Part shown: positions 1-10,668 of the stretch, piece after piece
Numbering within the stretch: the stretch's first letter is position 1
Layout: every line of letters starts with the position of its first letter
NCBI GenBank assembly: GCA_025174535.1
Contig: JALBUN010000017.1
Location: forward strand, 620,001 to 684,000
Direction of reading: 5' to 3'
Source: Cantharellus purpuraceus
Lineage: Eukaryota > Basidiomycota > Agaricomycetes > Cantharellales > Hydnaceae
DNA length: 64,000 bases
Notes under the pieces: model-generated
Seen by the model: the letters and a program-made list of their open reading frames with translations, nothing else
Databases searched by the model: none
Told to the model about the DNA's origin: nothing
Program-made: the position numbers and the translations under genes

Positions 1-897
1 ATGGAGACAGATCACTAAGACAATAAGGAGTATTTGTTGTGGATGCTGACTGAAGTCCTCATGTGACTCAGGGTCAATTTACCTTCGGAGCCGTATGGAA
101 GATGGTATTGGTGGACATTTCTATTGTTCTTTTATATGACTCACCCCTGTTTCATCTTTTAATTCATTCATACACAACTTACTCATCCTTGTTCTATTTT
201 TGGTTCTTTTATTACTCATCACCTCCTATTCTTACAAAGATTACCCCTATCCATCGTTTCATTTCTCCATGATTTCCCCATTAGTAGTTCAACTTCACAT
301 GCTTTGTCAGCTGGCTTGATCAGCATTTCTTGCATCATATCACATCATTTGCTCCTCATATTGTGTTGTTGTGCCCTGGGGATTTGTATATAAAAGGGCA
401 CTAGTTTTCGCCTTTGGGATCAATCAACAAGTTTTCAGCCAACACTCTAAAGTCAAAGTCCATGCTCTAAGTCTATGCTCTACGCTCTATATCACAATCC
501 ATCATCTCTACACTGAGGCAAAGCACCTTGGTTCAACGATCAGATTTCCCTCCGCCACTGAGAGGTTGCATCTCCTGAAACCAGCTTTTGCATACCTCCC
601 AACTGGGCTCCCCATTGTCATCCAGTCACAGAGCATGATCAACCATCTGGACCGTCCCTTTCACCCCATCCTCCTCCAACCACAGAGCACTATTACACTT
701 TCCTGTTACTCAGTGCTACCCCTACCCCTCGACCTGATTGTTCTTTGGCGTGCTGAACAACTGCATTACACACCATCTGTTTGCTAGGACTGTTGCATGC
801 AGGCTTATAGGATCTATTCCATAAGCGAACCGACAGCGGGCTGGTTAAGTGCTGCTCCAGAGGCAATGCATTTAGCAAACTCCTCTAATATAGCAGC
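1..897 (+). other. Left-edge retroelement-like sequence with TATA box
   Basis: No protein domain is recognisable. A TATATAAAAG box at 387-396 is followed by a pyrimidine-rich transcribed-looking stretch, which resembles the promoter and R/U5 part of a fungal LTR. No terminal TG...CA pair or second copy could be placed inside the window. The short ORFs here (for example 371-787 on the plus strand) have no family resemblance and are not called as genes. Confidence 0.3.
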
Positions 898-982
898 ATG
901 ATTGGGGGTGATGCCCCCCAATCATCCAAACCAGAGTGCAAGCTCTAATTCAGTATGTTCTTTGGGGGAGCGATTCCCCCAA
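898..982. repeat. Two near-identical G/C hairpins 60 bp apart
   Basis: 898-908 (ATGATTGGGGG) pairs perfectly with 915-925 around a 6-nt loop. A second hairpin, 962-968 with 976-982 (TTGGGGG/CCCCCAA), lies about 60 bp downstream and ends in the same AATCAT. The two look like copies of one motif, possibly the termini of a small element. Function unknown. Confidence 0.6.
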
Positions 983-1243
983 TCATATGCTCCAGTGACT
1001 GAAGTGCAAAAGGTGTCACCAAGAGTTGGTGAGAACTTTTGACCACTCTGATCTCTGAAAACATCACTCTGATCTGAACTTCAACTTCAAAATTTATAAG
1101 TCAACCCCATTACTTCTCTTAGTTCACTCTGAAATTACATTCAAGAAGTCATTTTGTTTCTACAAGTTATACATCATGCTTCCTTCTTCCCTTCCCCTTG
1201 TCCACCTCAGCTTCTGTCTCCAACTCACTATCATCTTTCACAT

Positions 1244-2060
1244 TGTTAAGAAAAGATATGGAGGGGTGTTGTGGGTGAGTGTAAAATGATGGTGAGGGAT
1301 GGTGGCGAAGTAGATTTTGAATAGGGGAGCAATTACTGCAAGGATGCAGATATATGCGGGGTCGATGGAAAGATATTGTTTAGTAGAGTAATGTTACCAA
1401 ATATCAGAATATTTGGTTGAAAACTGGGACTTCTGCGAAATATTTGAGCAGAAATGGGAATAGCAACACTTCGAAAAAGTGTTTGCTTAATAGAAATGGA
1501 TGTAATGATCCAAATCGTTCGTAATTTGAGATAGCAATAATTGATGCAATATCCTAATGGGATATGCAAAAGATTTCCAATCGAATAGGTCGTTTAGGAG
1601 TTATTCCAGGAACGACAGAAAGTTGACACAAGCTGTTTGTTTGCAGCTTGGAAGGGATTAAGAGTAATGAATCTCCTTATTGATACTCGTACACAGTTGT
1701 AGTTAATATACAATTTGACAATCACATGATAAAAAAGCCTTTTAGTAAGATTGAAACATATGATAAAAGAAATGATGTGGATACTGATAATATGTGATGT
1801 CATGGGGAAAAACTTTTTACAGAGAAAGGAGTTTTTACCCGTTTGACTTGAGGTTTATGACGAATGAAAATCATCATAATACCTCCCTTTTTGAGTAGTA
1901 ACCACCCCCGTAGAACGAAAGGATGGCTCACAAAATAAAATCGAAAAACACCTTCTCCTCATCCCTTAATCAAAAAATTCCCAAACTTTTCACAACTTTT
2001 TCTTATCATAAAACTCCCCCTTCTTGCTCCAATAGATTGTAATATTCCTTGAATAAATTC
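1244..2060 (-). mobile_element. Diverged copia family B LTR (minus), older copy
   Basis: Read on the minus strand the segment carries the landmarks of the family B LTRs elsewhere in the window: the 'ggaataactcc' box, the 'ttgcatat' / 'attgcat' pair, the 'tctattaagca' box and a terminal ...TTAACA at 1244. It is much more diverged than the other copies. The left end of the LTR (near 2060) is approximate. No coding sequence remains. Confidence 0.4.
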
Positions 2061-2144
2061 TTGACACACATCTGACACCCAATCTTTCTCATCCCCCATA
2101 TCCAAATCAATGTCCATAGGGGCAAAATGCTTATGCAATCAGCA

Positions 2145-2517
2145 TGTTGGGGTATATGCACTTCTATGCACTTCTAAACTACTTCAAATAAGGACTATTA
2201 TTTAGTAGTTCAAAGGTATTTCAAATGTCCTATTGAATGTACTTATATTTTGTATTTTTGTGTATTTGAGCCCACAAGTATACACAATGGGTCAGTTGCT
2301 GTGTCATGTGACCTCAAAGAGCACTCATGCACAAGCAAACAATGTGCATATTACATAAGCAGCAGAGTTCATGCACTTCAGCCAAAAGCAGCCACAGAAG
2401 GTTCTGACACCTTCCTGGACCTTCCACAAGGTTGTCTAGCCTTCTCTTTCCTTCCAGGGGTTTCCCTAAGCATCAGGAATGTTCCCTAATTAGTTACATA
2501 AGCTAGATAGCCCATGT
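2145..2517 (+). mobile_element. LTR family A fragment
   Basis: It begins TGTTGGGGTATATGCA and is clearly homologous to 30168-30555 (same 'ggactattatttagtagtt' and 'agttacataagctagatag' boxes). It ends near the TATA region (cccatgtataaagg), where it is joined to a family B LTR. It is a truncated solo LTR with no internal region and no visible target-site duplication. Confidence 0.55.
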
Positions 2518-2522
2518 ATAAA

Positions 2523-3150
2523 GGAGGATGGTTACAGGAATGGAATAGGGAACAGGAGAAGCCCCTGTGAGTTCCAGAACTTCCCAGACATTATTTCGCT
2601 TTTATTTTCATCATTTCATCATCATGGACACTCCCCCCCATCATCATCTCATCATCCATCCCATCATCGACTCAGGACATTCACAAATGACTTCATTCAT
2701 TCATAGGACTTAGTATCATATATAAATCACGTCTGTAATGCACTTGAAAAGACAGAGTAATTATCTCTCACATATTCTGTCTGTGTCTGAATCTATTTGT
2801 ATCTGGAATAACTCCAGAACGAACGTGTATTTCTATTAGCTTTTGCATATTCTGTTAGAATATTGCATATCCCACCAGAATCTTGAATTACGAAGCCATA
2901 CAATCACTGGCTACATTTCTATTAAGCATTTACTTCAAATCAAATCACCTACTCCTGCTACCTGCTGAATTAGCTTGTATCCAGACGAGGACTTATCCAA
3001 ATCACTCCAAACTTCACAAAAAGATACTATTCAAGCTTGTCTCTCACACGATTGTGCATACATCGTGTTCCCATCACTGCCCCATTTTCTATTCGACTTC
3101 TGCTTGTCACTACACCCCAGCAAGGCGATTATTCACATCATTTAATAACA
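2523..3150 (+). mobile_element. Copia LTR, subfamily B', 5'-truncated
   Basis: This segment is almost colinear with 11573-12199 (same 'ggaggatggttacagg' start, the 'catatataaatcac' TATA region, 'ggaataactccagaac', 'cagcaagg' box and a terminal ...AATAACA). The 5' ~115 bp present in the other copy are missing, replaced by LTR A. Solo LTR; no coding content. Confidence 0.65.
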
Positions 3151-3837
3151 GAATTGGCTCAACTGTTGGACTGTGAATGCAATATTGGGTCATGATCCCA
3201 TAGCTGTATACATAAGGGATCTGACAAGTTGAGCATAAGGCACATTTGGTGGTTCTTTGTCATTTGAGTGTAGTGGCAACTGTAGAAATCTGTACAGGAT
3301 GATCTGTATGTCATACATGAATATCATAGTGTTAAACAAGCAAAGTACATTGCCTCTCACCTCAGTCGGTATGTGGCATATACTTAGAACTGAGGGAAGA
3401 AGAAATGACTGGCGGTTAAGTATTTCCGCCAGTGTAAGAAATAAAAAGCCTGTGCCACTAAATATAGTTGACGGTTAGCTTCTGAAGTCCCCGTCATCCA
3501 AATGTAGTTAATGGGTCACAATATGTGGATGCGCTTCACATTCCAACAGCAACGCATACGTACTGTACATTTGAGTCACCTTGGACAGTATGACGGAAGC
3601 AAGTGTACTGGTGGAGGATAAGGGTTACCTTATTTCTGGCTTGATTTCTACTCCTGTAGAGTTGCATGTGGGGACTGATACACTCTCGCGTTCTTGTGAC
3701 GACACTTTTGCTGCAAAACCTCTGACCATCTATGAACCAACATCATACAGGCTATTGAGAGATGTGGGCATTTCTCCGATGATTCCCTGGTTGTGCAGAT
3801 GCGACGGATGTCCTTGTGTTAGAGGGATGAGAAACGT
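3151..3837. other. Unassigned sequence, no gene recognised
   Basis: No family domain, LTR terminus or conserved frame is visible. The only clear structure is a perfect 8-bp hairpin ACTGGCGG/CCGCCAGT at 3408-3433. The sequence becomes CpG-richer to the right, towards the gene island. The plus-strand ORFs 3257-3478 and 3581-3841 have no supporting signal. Confidence 0.4.
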
Positions 3838-4191
3838 GTGACTAGGGATCCTTGCCCCGATTGCGCTAAAGGACCAACTCTTATAATTCCACCTCTTGCA
3901 CCAATTCTACAGCGGTTAGCATCTCAGATATTTCTTTGCCGCTCTTTTGAGTCTTATCCAGGAGACACAACGTTAACAACTTTGCTGTCCGACCTAGGAC
4001 CTGAAGCGGCTCATAGTCCCATCCTGGTTCGTGCGTTGACTTGGATTGGCCCTATTGATAGCATGGAATCGCCAAGTATTGATCTCGTCTGGGTCCGGGT
4101 TTTTAAGGGACACCAAGATGCTCATGTGGTAGTCATTGTGTTTGGAGCGTGCATAGAATGCCATATAGATGCGGCTCTTGTTTCGTGGCAT
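3838..4191 (-). pseudogene. Decayed small fungal protein gene (DUF6914-like)
   Basis: From a Met at 4191 the minus strand reads MPRNKSRIYMAFYARSKHND followed by YHMSILVSLKNPDP. This resembles the start of small fungal proteins with a 'YVALY...YHWALLVGPK' N-terminus (the DUF6914 type, recalled from memory, not searched). The first frame stops at 3994. A second frame then reads AKLLTLCLLDKTQKSGKEI...ELVQE, and a third near 3880-3893 reads WNYKSW, which is where this family has its tryptophan motif. Two frame changes in about 350 bp mean either short introns or, more likely, a pseudogene. It lies convergent to nothing and about 290 bp downstream of the APH-like gene on the same strand. Confidence 0.4.
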
Positions 4192-4478
4192 AGTGGGCAG
4201 AAAGGCAATATACAGTAGCTAATAGTTGCAACTAGTCGAGGGCTGACTCTGGTTCTGGCTGGCGAAACCTCAATTTTAGCATCCTCGTCGAGGGGTGTAT
4301 GAGGCAATATATAACCATTGCCACGCCCAATCAACGTGGGTTAGGTGCGGCGTACAACGCGGATCAGGCGTGGCGAAGGCTAATGTCTGTCCTATTACAA
4401 GCTGTCTAAAATATACGTAAACGGATCTCCGATTAGAAAGTTGAAAAAGACAAGCGAGGGTATTTACAGGCACAAACT

Positions 4479-5147
4479 TCATAGACGAGTAAACACACCA
4501 CCAACGTACTCATCAACCTCCAGTTCCACAGGATAAGGGTCCAAAATCTTGTCCCGTAAATCGTACCATATCTCATTGGTACGGAAGTTGCTATCCGCCC
4601 AGCGAGCATACTCCCAGTACTCAGGATACCGACCCGCCGACTCCCAATCAACGATGGCGGCAATCCTGCCCTTCTTGATAATAATGTTCCTTGGAGCAAG
4701 GTCTCCATGTGATAACATCGTGCGATACTGCCGTCGTGCAACGGCCTGAAACTGCGACCACACATGACAATGATCTTGGGAGTGGAGGACAAATTCATGT
4801 CCAAGACACGCATGAAATTCCTTCATGGAAGGAAACGAGTGGAATGGTGAACCAGGTGGGCGAATATCAAATATCCCACTTCCATCTACAGCCTCCACTC
4901 TACCGGGATTCGGGGACTTCAAAGCACGCATCTGAGTGATGTAGTCTTTCATCTGCAAACGAATGCCCTGTTTCTGTTGAAGGGACAAGGTAGCCGAAAC
5001 GTACGTCATTTCTGCCCCTTGCCCTTCTTGTCCCCTCCTCTCCCACCCATGGCTTCGTTCCTCAGGACTCAATGCCTTACTTCCAATCGATATACCATGT
5101 ACGCACTCACAACCCAAAGCCTCCACATCACCCTCACCTGTCTCCAT
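4479..5147 (-). CDS. APH/ChoK-family phosphotransferase-like protein (C-terminal exon)
   Basis: The 222-residue open frame contains the family's catalytic loop HGDLAPRN (about residues 146-153) and the metal-binding IVDWESAGRYPEYWEYARW block (about 164-182), which are the fungal aminoglycoside/choline-phosphotransferase signature. A helical segment KDYITQMRALKSPNPGRVE precedes them, as usual in this large fungal family. The complete enzyme is normally 270-350 residues, so the N-lobe is missing from this frame. Upstream, an open frame in another phase (5160-5320) and a Met at 5458 starting MNISNAYVDANDAPPSDELE, followed by GTGAGT, suggest further exons on the minus strand. The true substrate of these fungal proteins is generally unknown. 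It is not a bacterial resistance gene. The HGD and DWE residues are intact, so the fold could be functional. Codon use is CpG-rich, unlike the surrounding transposons. Confidence 0.75.
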   Translation of the reverse strand: METGEGDVEALGCECVHGISIGSKALSPEERSHGWERRGQEGQGAEMTYVSATLSLQQKQGIRLQMKDYITQMRALKSPNPGRVEAVDGSGIFDIRPPGSPFHSFPSMKEFHACLGHEFVLHSQDHCHVWSQFQAVARRQYRTMLSHGDLAPRNIIIKKGRIAAIVDWESAGRYPEYWEYARWADSNFRTNEIWYDLRDKILDPYPVELEVDEYVGGVFTRL

Positions 5148-5159
5148 GAAAACCCGACC

Positions 5160-5458
5160 CCACCTCCCCCTTGCTCATCCTTGTTCCCTCCATCACCCAT
5201 GCGTCAATACCGCGACCCAGCTTCGTGGACCTGGGGCGGCACACCACTACCTCTTCCCCCATACCTTGCAGTGTGCTCACAAAGGATGGCTGCGTGCACA
5301 GGGGGCCCGCTTCATCCCACTGCTATGAGATCCCCTATCGAACAGCCGCCGGTGAGATTCACTGGATCACTATCGACTTGTCAGAATCACTCACGTCTTC
5401 CAATTCGTCTGAGGGTGGCGCATCGTTCGCATCAACATATGCATTACTAATATTCATT
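5160..5458 (-). CDS. Probable upstream exons of the APH-like gene
   Basis: An acidic start (Met at 5458) runs about 21 codons to a GTGAGT donor. An open frame then covers roughly 5160-5320 in the phase WDEAGPLCTQPSF. These sit directly upstream of the APH-domain frame on the same strand, with only GT-AG-type gaps between. The exact splice sites could not be fixed by eye and the N-lobe motifs are not obvious, so this is an inferred extension and not a demonstrated one. Confidence 0.3.
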
Positions 5459-5558
5459 TAATTCATTATTTCATAGATGTAGTGTTAAATTACTTAGAAA
5501 CTCAGAGAAGCTTCCTCGTACTGCTCCGCCAACTCGGACGCCTCCCTCGCCATCACTT

Positions 5559-5938
5559 TCACCACGCCGTCCCCGTCCATAGTAGCCACATATACCAATA
5601 GAACCCCCATCTGAGAAACGCCGCAGGAGTTGCGCCTTTACGCATTTCTACACCTGTCATCTGGGACTCTCCGACCTTTAGCGCAATGCTCGGAACAACC
5701 GTAGGCGTCGCTTGCGCATCATACAGGCTCGCAATGTGCACGCGCAAATGTAGCATTTGCCGACGCAGAGGCACCGCTTTCGTGTTCTTTGTCGTGGGAT
5801 TCGAATCTATGAGGTCCGGAGCTCGCGCAGCCTGGTTTGGGCCGTCTGTATGGTCTGCGTCTGTATTATTATCATAGAGTGCACTATTTTGTTGTGTTGA
5901 GGAAGAGGACTTGTCATACCTCGATGCGAATGCATTGA
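5559..5938 (-). CDS. Hypothetical exon-like frame, function unknown
   Basis: The minus strand is open from about 5938 to the stop at 5559 (about 125 codons, no internal Met before residue 55). Polar, Asn/Asp/Ser-rich sequence (SSSSTQQNSALYDNNTDADH) is followed by a more structured part (PLRRQMLHLRVHIASLYDAQ...VGESQMTG). Upstream at about 5952 is CTAAC, a good branch-point match, so an intron probably precedes it. No family is recognised. It lies between the APH-like gene and the duplicated segment. Confidence 0.3.
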
Positions 5939-5954
5939 GAGTTCATGCGTTAGT

Positions 5955-6271
5955 TGCTAGACATTATTAGGCGGGAGTCGAAAGCGCCGATGTTCTGAGC
6001 GTTGTGGGCAAGTGCGAGGACCCAATGATGATTAGAAGGGGTGGCACTCGTATACCTGCTGTAATAGCGTAGAATACTCATTATCGTGACCAAAACGAGC
6101 ACAATGCAAGTGGACACGTGCCATATAGACCCAATACTCCGCATCGCTTCGCAACAAATTCAATGCTTCACCGACCCTGATCTGCGCAACTGATTCCTGT
6201 TTCGTCATCGCCGTCCCACTGCCGCCGCCAAGGCCAGCCACTCTGGGCGCATTGGTAGCGCATTGAGACAA
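5955..6271 (-). CDS. Hypothetical exons at the left edge of duplication copy A
   Basis: The minus-strand frame reads ESVAQIRVGEALNLLRSDAE then YWVYMARVHLHCARFGHDNE and YSTLLQQ, followed by a GTATAC donor and a possible CTCAG acceptor near 6001. The same frame is kept in copy B (48460-48645, ESVAWIRVGEALNLLRSDAE), with amino-acid changes but no stop. That supports real coding in the recent past. No domain is recognised. Confidence 0.35.
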
Positions 6272-7701
6272 ATAAAACTCATCGTCTTAGATTGATTGCA
6301 GGAATGCGAATAGAACACCCGCGTGAGTGCCACGTCGAGTCGTGTGTACCCGCTGAATGTCGTATCCTGCCCGGTGGAGGGGCGTCCCCGGGTTGCGGAG
6401 TGAGAGGCCAAGATGGAGTGACGAGCCCCCGCAACAACTGTAGGCCCTGCGCGCGGACGCGGATGACGGGGTCTAGAGGGATTCAGCGCTTTTTGATGTT
6501 GCGTGTAGCAACCCAGTCTCGGTCGGTGTCGTACGCCGCGATGTGAATCCAGATACAGAGGTAGCGGCAGACGTTGACGCCATCCGACTCATCAACATGA
6601 GATGCACGTCTTGCGTGGGTCGGAGACGTATGCGAAGTGCTGCTTGAGAGATGTGATGATGTCACCTAAATCCCAGCGATTTTGCAGCGAGGGTTCAGTA
6701 TTGGCTGTTGATTGAGAGTCAGAAAGATGTGCCTTATTGACAACCGCATATTACCTTCAAGGGGCTAGAGTAAAAGCGTGAATGCTATCACAAGCACCTC
6801 ATCCTTTCCCCACCTCTCATCGTTGAACCTTCGTCCTGCTTCATCATCTCTATCATTGGCTTCAAAAAGACTCCCTTCCAAAATACGTCGATCACTCATC
6901 CCGAGTCCTTTTTGAACGCGGGTTCGACTGAGGGACGATTGATCGAAGACGGCGCCGAGTATAGTGCATTTTTAATAATAAAGACATATTCCGGTTCCGA
7001 CAGGACAGTTGTCGACCACTGGGTCTGCACCCGAAGGATCAGCTGCGGGTGCAACAATGCCCTGTCGTCGTACGTATCAAAACAATGTGTTATTAAGCTA
7101 CTGACAAGAGGGAAAAAACAAACACGGGCCTAATTGGTTGTTCTACGCTCATTTGATCAATCCTTGATACTCACCCAAAAATACCTCCGAAGAAATATTC
7201 TTCCTATCCAGAGCTGTCGCAAGGGTACAAATTCTGAAGAATCCGGCCGGAAGTTAGAAGGACTAACTTCATATCAGCCTCGTTACAGGAACTCACATCG
7301 ATGTCAGCTGCAGCAAGCAAAATGTTTGGTGGTGGGGGTACTAGTATTTACCGACTTGATAACAAGACAACCATCATTTAGCTAGACGGTGCACATACCT
7401 ACTCAATCACATAAATCCATCCAAAGCGCAGTTCTCAATTCCCACCAGAGTCAGTGATGATCTTTCAAAGGCCGTCAATCCCGTCAGAAGGACTCATAAT
7501 CCTATGCCACGTGCCAATCAGAGCATTGAGAGACTGGCGGACACCTGGAGGTCAGTCTTGCTTTAGCGGAATAGCAAGGCTAAAGCGTATAGCTCTAATC
7601 GGTGTGGATAGTTTAAGAAAGGAGCCTACATGAAGCAGGAATGGCTCTAGGGTTTGTAAGCCTTCCATAGGCGTCAGACGCAATGTAGACTGGCTATTAG
7701 A

Positions 7702-7990
7702 CTAGCAAGGATCCGGATTTAGTAGTTGGAAACATAAAAGGTTGACGGAGGGAGGAAATAGAATTTCAGACTTGATAGCACAATGTTGAAAAGACGTTGG
7801 AAGCATCAGGGAAAGCGGGAATGTCGCCGCTCTTTTATGTGATTGCAGACTTTGCTGTTGCGAAGTAGAGATGTAAGGATAATGGAGAGTCATTACAGGC
7901 AGCCCCTCAAATTCAAGCAGTTTCTCTGGCAGGTCATGACACAAGTTCGCCAGACATGAGCGACTCGTGAACCTAGTAGCCTAGGAGATT
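7702..7990 (-). CDS. Hypothetical exon conserved in both duplication copies
   Basis: The minus-strand frame SCLANLCHDLPEKLLEFEGL continues through HYPYISTSQQQSLQSHKRA to a stop at 7702. Copy B keeps the same frame (50060-50340) with substitutions and no frameshift, which is better than expected for untranslated DNA. A GTAATG donor directly after EFEGLP is possible, so the true exon may be only the first part. No family is recognised. Confidence 0.3.
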
Positions 7991-8041
7991 AAGCTCAAGT
8001 CTCGCTATTAACGGTGCAAAACCCCATTTAAAGACAACAGA

Positions 8042-8320
8042 TCATAATGTATGGACACGGGAGAGCTCGCCGGTGTCGAGGAACGGGAGTCGGGATCCGG
8101 AGCCGGAGCCAGAGCCAGACAGGACGGCGTCGTCAGAATCGGACAGGTTCTGTATCCTTTCAAGCAAATGCAACGACTCCGTCGCAGTGATGTATTGGAC
8201 GACATAAAAGCTGCTCCATGAGACGTTGGCATATTGTTCGTCTGTCTCCAATATTTCACGAGCGCCCGCCAGGCGGGACTTGATTAGGTCTGGAGATTGG
8301 GTTTTGTGCTCTGATCCTGG
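8042..8320 (-). CDS. Hypothetical terminal exon (Ser/Gly repeat, conserved in copy B)
   Basis: Minus-strand frame: KSRLAGAREILETDEQYANV, then SWSSFYVVQYITATESLHLL, an acidic SDSDD, a (GS)4 run and a stop at 8042. A CCGCAG acceptor-like site lies near 8330 in this copy; in copy B it reads CCACCG. The frame and the GS run are kept in copy B (50403-50690). Function unknown. It lies upstream (minus-strand sense) of the previous exon and may belong to the same gene. Confidence 0.35.
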   Translation of the reverse strand, partial: PGSEHKTQSPDLIKSRLAGAREILETDEQYANVSWSSFYVVQYITATESLHLLERIQNLSDSDDAVLSGSGSGSGSRLPFLDTGELSRVHTL

Positions 8321-8411
8321 TAGAACTGCGGCAGCAGAGATGAGTATGTTGATAAGGGTCTACCATTTAGCTTGTGCAGCTAACTGTGAATCTATCTTTG
8401 AAAATGTGATG

Positions 8412-8490
8412 AGGAAGAAGGTGCCATCGGACCCGGTCGCTGATTCGAACCCCGACGTGTGGCACCATACCACGGACCACGATGCCACTG
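8412..8490 (-). ncRNA. tRNA-like pol III promoter pair (possible SINE head), copy A
   Basis: On the minus strand 8487-8477 reads TGGCATCGTGG, a 10/11 match to a tRNA A box (TGGCNNAGTGG). 8452-8442 reads GGGTTCGAATC, matching the B box (GGTTCGANTCC) at all but one end position. The spacing is that of a short tRNA. A GTGG/CCAC stem lies where the anticodon arm would be, but position 33 is not T and the T stem is mismatched, so it is not a working tRNA. A tRNA-derived SINE head or tRNA pseudogene fits best. The 3' limit of any SINE body is not visible. Confidence 0.45.
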
Positions 8491-8958
8491 GCTTGTTTAC
8501 TTCATCCCCATTCATCTAATGAGTTCTGATGCCAAAGTTCTATGCATTAGAAACTGTGAGGCGCCTGTGTCGTGATTTTGGAGGCAGGTAGTTGTAAGTC
8601 AGCACGTTGAGCAGAACATACCATCCTGCGCCATACTGATGTGTTTCCACAGTAACATTGCCCGCTGCATTTTGCCACAAAGCGACATCAACGGCAATTT
8701 TTTCCAATACTGTTTACAACATCATCAATTTGACACTACAGCAACGTGCCACTCTATCTATTTTACAGGCTATCCACGTATAAATGTTTGTGCAGCCTCT
8801 TGACTATCTCTCCCTCATTATCGAGTGATCTTGTTTTTACAACATATTTACATATGTCTTCAAACGGTAAGAATATATATCTCACGCCACTCTACATCGG
8901 GAATGTTAAAAAGGAAAAATGAACAAGACCAAGACAATGCCCGAGAAGAAGAGGAAAA

Positions 8959-9066
8959 CTACGAGGTGGGTGTGTTATTTACCTGTACAAGGTCGCATAC
9001 AGGGGCTGACACTATCCACTCTGTTTCCGCTGTCGTTGCCGCCGCCGCATGATATGCGTTCAAGTC
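8959..9066 (-). pseudogene. 3' remnant of HMG-box gene (copy A)
   Basis: The last ~36 codons of the HMG-box gene at 51333-52754 are present here (frame ending CDLVQVNNTPTS and then the stop at 8959-8961). Homology ends at 9066, where a copia LTR fragment begins. The HMG domain and promoter are absent, so this copy cannot make the regulator. Confidence 0.8.
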
Positions 9067-9178
9067 CATTCAACTGTGCATACACCCAGTCCACATCACT
9101 CCCCACTCACTTTTAAAATTCTACTCCTCACAGATTCACCCCCAGCAAGGCAATCACACAAGCTCTAATTCTCAACAC
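9067..9178 (+). mobile_element. Copia family B LTR, 3'-end fragment
   Basis: It contains the family B 3' landmarks: 'ctatgcatacacccag'-like text, then 'cccccagcaaggc' and the terminal 'ttctcaaca' at 9170-9177. It truncates the HMG remnant on its left and abuts solo LTR E1 on its right. Confidence 0.6.
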
Positions 9179-10527
9179 TGTATGGGAACTGGTTTTCCCT
9201 TAAAAAAGATCTTGTTTAAAGTCCCGAAACTGTACAATTTCACTTCATGGCCTTAAAATATCAGCATATATCTGCTGCTTTCTCTTGATTCAGGGCCATT
9301 CAACTATTCTCTATTTTTTCATATTTTTTTGGGAATTTTCCATGCAGAAATGAGTCTACAAACTTATTGCTCTACTGGGCAAAGTTTTGGGACCCACATG
9401 GACCCACAAACCTTCCCAGATGTCACCAGCCCCAAGGTCAGCCGGAGTCACCAGGACAACTGACTCATTTTCAATCACATGACTCATTTCAATCTCCGAC
9501 TCAATCTGGTCACCACTGCCAGTAAATGCTCAATATCTTCACAACCACTGCACCTCCTGACTCCATTTTCAGTGGAGAGTTCAATAGAAGCTGTGCCTAC
9601 CCATACATAGCTGTGCTGATCAGCCTGGGAAACGAAGTATTGACTGAGTTATTTGAGTAATGGTGACTCATGCAATGACTCCTGTGATTATTCATACTAT
9701 GACTCCTGCTCTGAGTCACACTATGACTCCATCCATGACTCATGCCATGAGTCAGAGCAAATCCAAGCAGCTCATTGGCTAGGAAACTTCCACCCCCTTC
9801 TCACATATTCCACTAGCTTCCAGTAGTTTCCATCTATTAATAGGTAGAAGTTTCCAGTAGTATTAGTCAGCTCCTGTAAATACAATATAAAAGGAGCCCA
9901 TTCTGCCTCTGAATAAATAACCATTTTCTACCCCATCATTTGCACATCAGTGTGACTAGAGTGACACACAGTGTCAGTAACTGTTGATTGTCTGGTTCAA
10001 GGGTTGCTTACAGTTGTGTAACTGTATTTGATTGCACTCAAAGTAGTGATTGTCCTGCTTTGGGTGTGAGTGTAGTATCTGCCTCATGTGACTATGAATC
10101 TACAGGGTGAGATTGTCTGTCAATAGTCCTGCCATTAGTGCTCTTGTTTAAGTTACTAGTGTGTACTGCCTTTGCAGAGCATTAGGATCTTGAACTCGTG
10201 TGAAGCAGTTGCTAGACTACTTCACACATCACTGTTACCTGCTTCAGAGTGTCACTGGTTGGACAGTCAGATTCATCCACCTACTTCCTCTAGCCTCTAA
10301 GTGCATTCTCTGGAAGTCATATTCATTCTCTACTGCTAAGAAATGTATTACCTTCCTGTGTATCATCTGCATTGACCATTACAATGGATTGTAACCAAAG
10401 TACAAACATTAAATCATTTCTGGAGTTGTGCTGCAGTAGGATTTGATATTCTTCTCAGTTGTTCATTCATGGAATTGTGGTGATTTAGAGTTTGCCCTAA
10501 CACCATAATTTTGTGGGTACCAAAACA
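9179..10527 (+). mobile_element. Solo LTR E1 (Ty3-type family E)
   Basis: A complete 1349-bp LTR beginning TGTATGGGAACTGG and ending GGTACCAAAACA. TATA-like 'caatataaaaggag' lies near 9888. The 3' ~700 bp is shared with the LTRs of element G, so E and G are sister families. The U3 region carries six perfect TGA(C/G)TCA sites (9463-9760). There is no 5-bp target-site duplication, so the flanks have been rearranged. Confidence 0.85.
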
Positions 10528-10668
10528 GCAGTGTAGGAGGTAATGGTTGACTGTCTCAGCTACCTTGCACTTAGAGCACAGTCAGGAGTCCACAGCATGG
10601 GTATGTGCCAAAAAATTGTTCAGGCCTATATGTCCTGTGCATAGCTGTGTGATCTTTTCCAAGATTCA
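10528..10668 (-). pseudogene. LINE (non-LTR retrotransposon) C-terminal fragment
   Basis: The minus strand reads ITQLCTGHIGLNNFLAHTHA, then after a TGA (complement of 10582-10584) LCSKCKVAETVNHYLLHC. This is the C-terminal 'QLRTGH...C..C...ETVxHYLLHC' signature that follows the reverse transcriptase/RNase H of many fungal non-LTR elements. The Arg usual in QLRTGH is Cys here (CGC to TGC). It is cut by the E1 LTR on one side and by copia LTR sequence on the other. Only about 45 codons survive. Confidence 0.65.

Larger units (their letters stand above)
6093..9066. repeat. Segmental duplication, copy A
   Basis: About 2.97 kb is colinear with 48467-51434 in direct orientation, 42.4 kb away. The copies differ by scattered substitutions, many of them CG to TG or CA, and by small indels (for example about 46 bp extra in copy B near 48611-48658). 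On the left, copy A continues into unique gene-island sequence. On the right it is cut inside the last exon of the HMG-box gene by a copia LTR fragment. It contains several minus-strand frames preserved in both copies but no recognised domain. Confidence 0.85.

Noticed and set aside
4479..5147. APH gene as horizontally acquired antibiotic resistance
   Set aside because: The motif context (HGDLAPRN, DWESAGRYPEYWEY) is that of the large native fungal family; introns are likely.
8412..8490. Functional tRNA gene
   Set aside because: A and B boxes are good, but the T stem and anticodon loop do not fold correctly.
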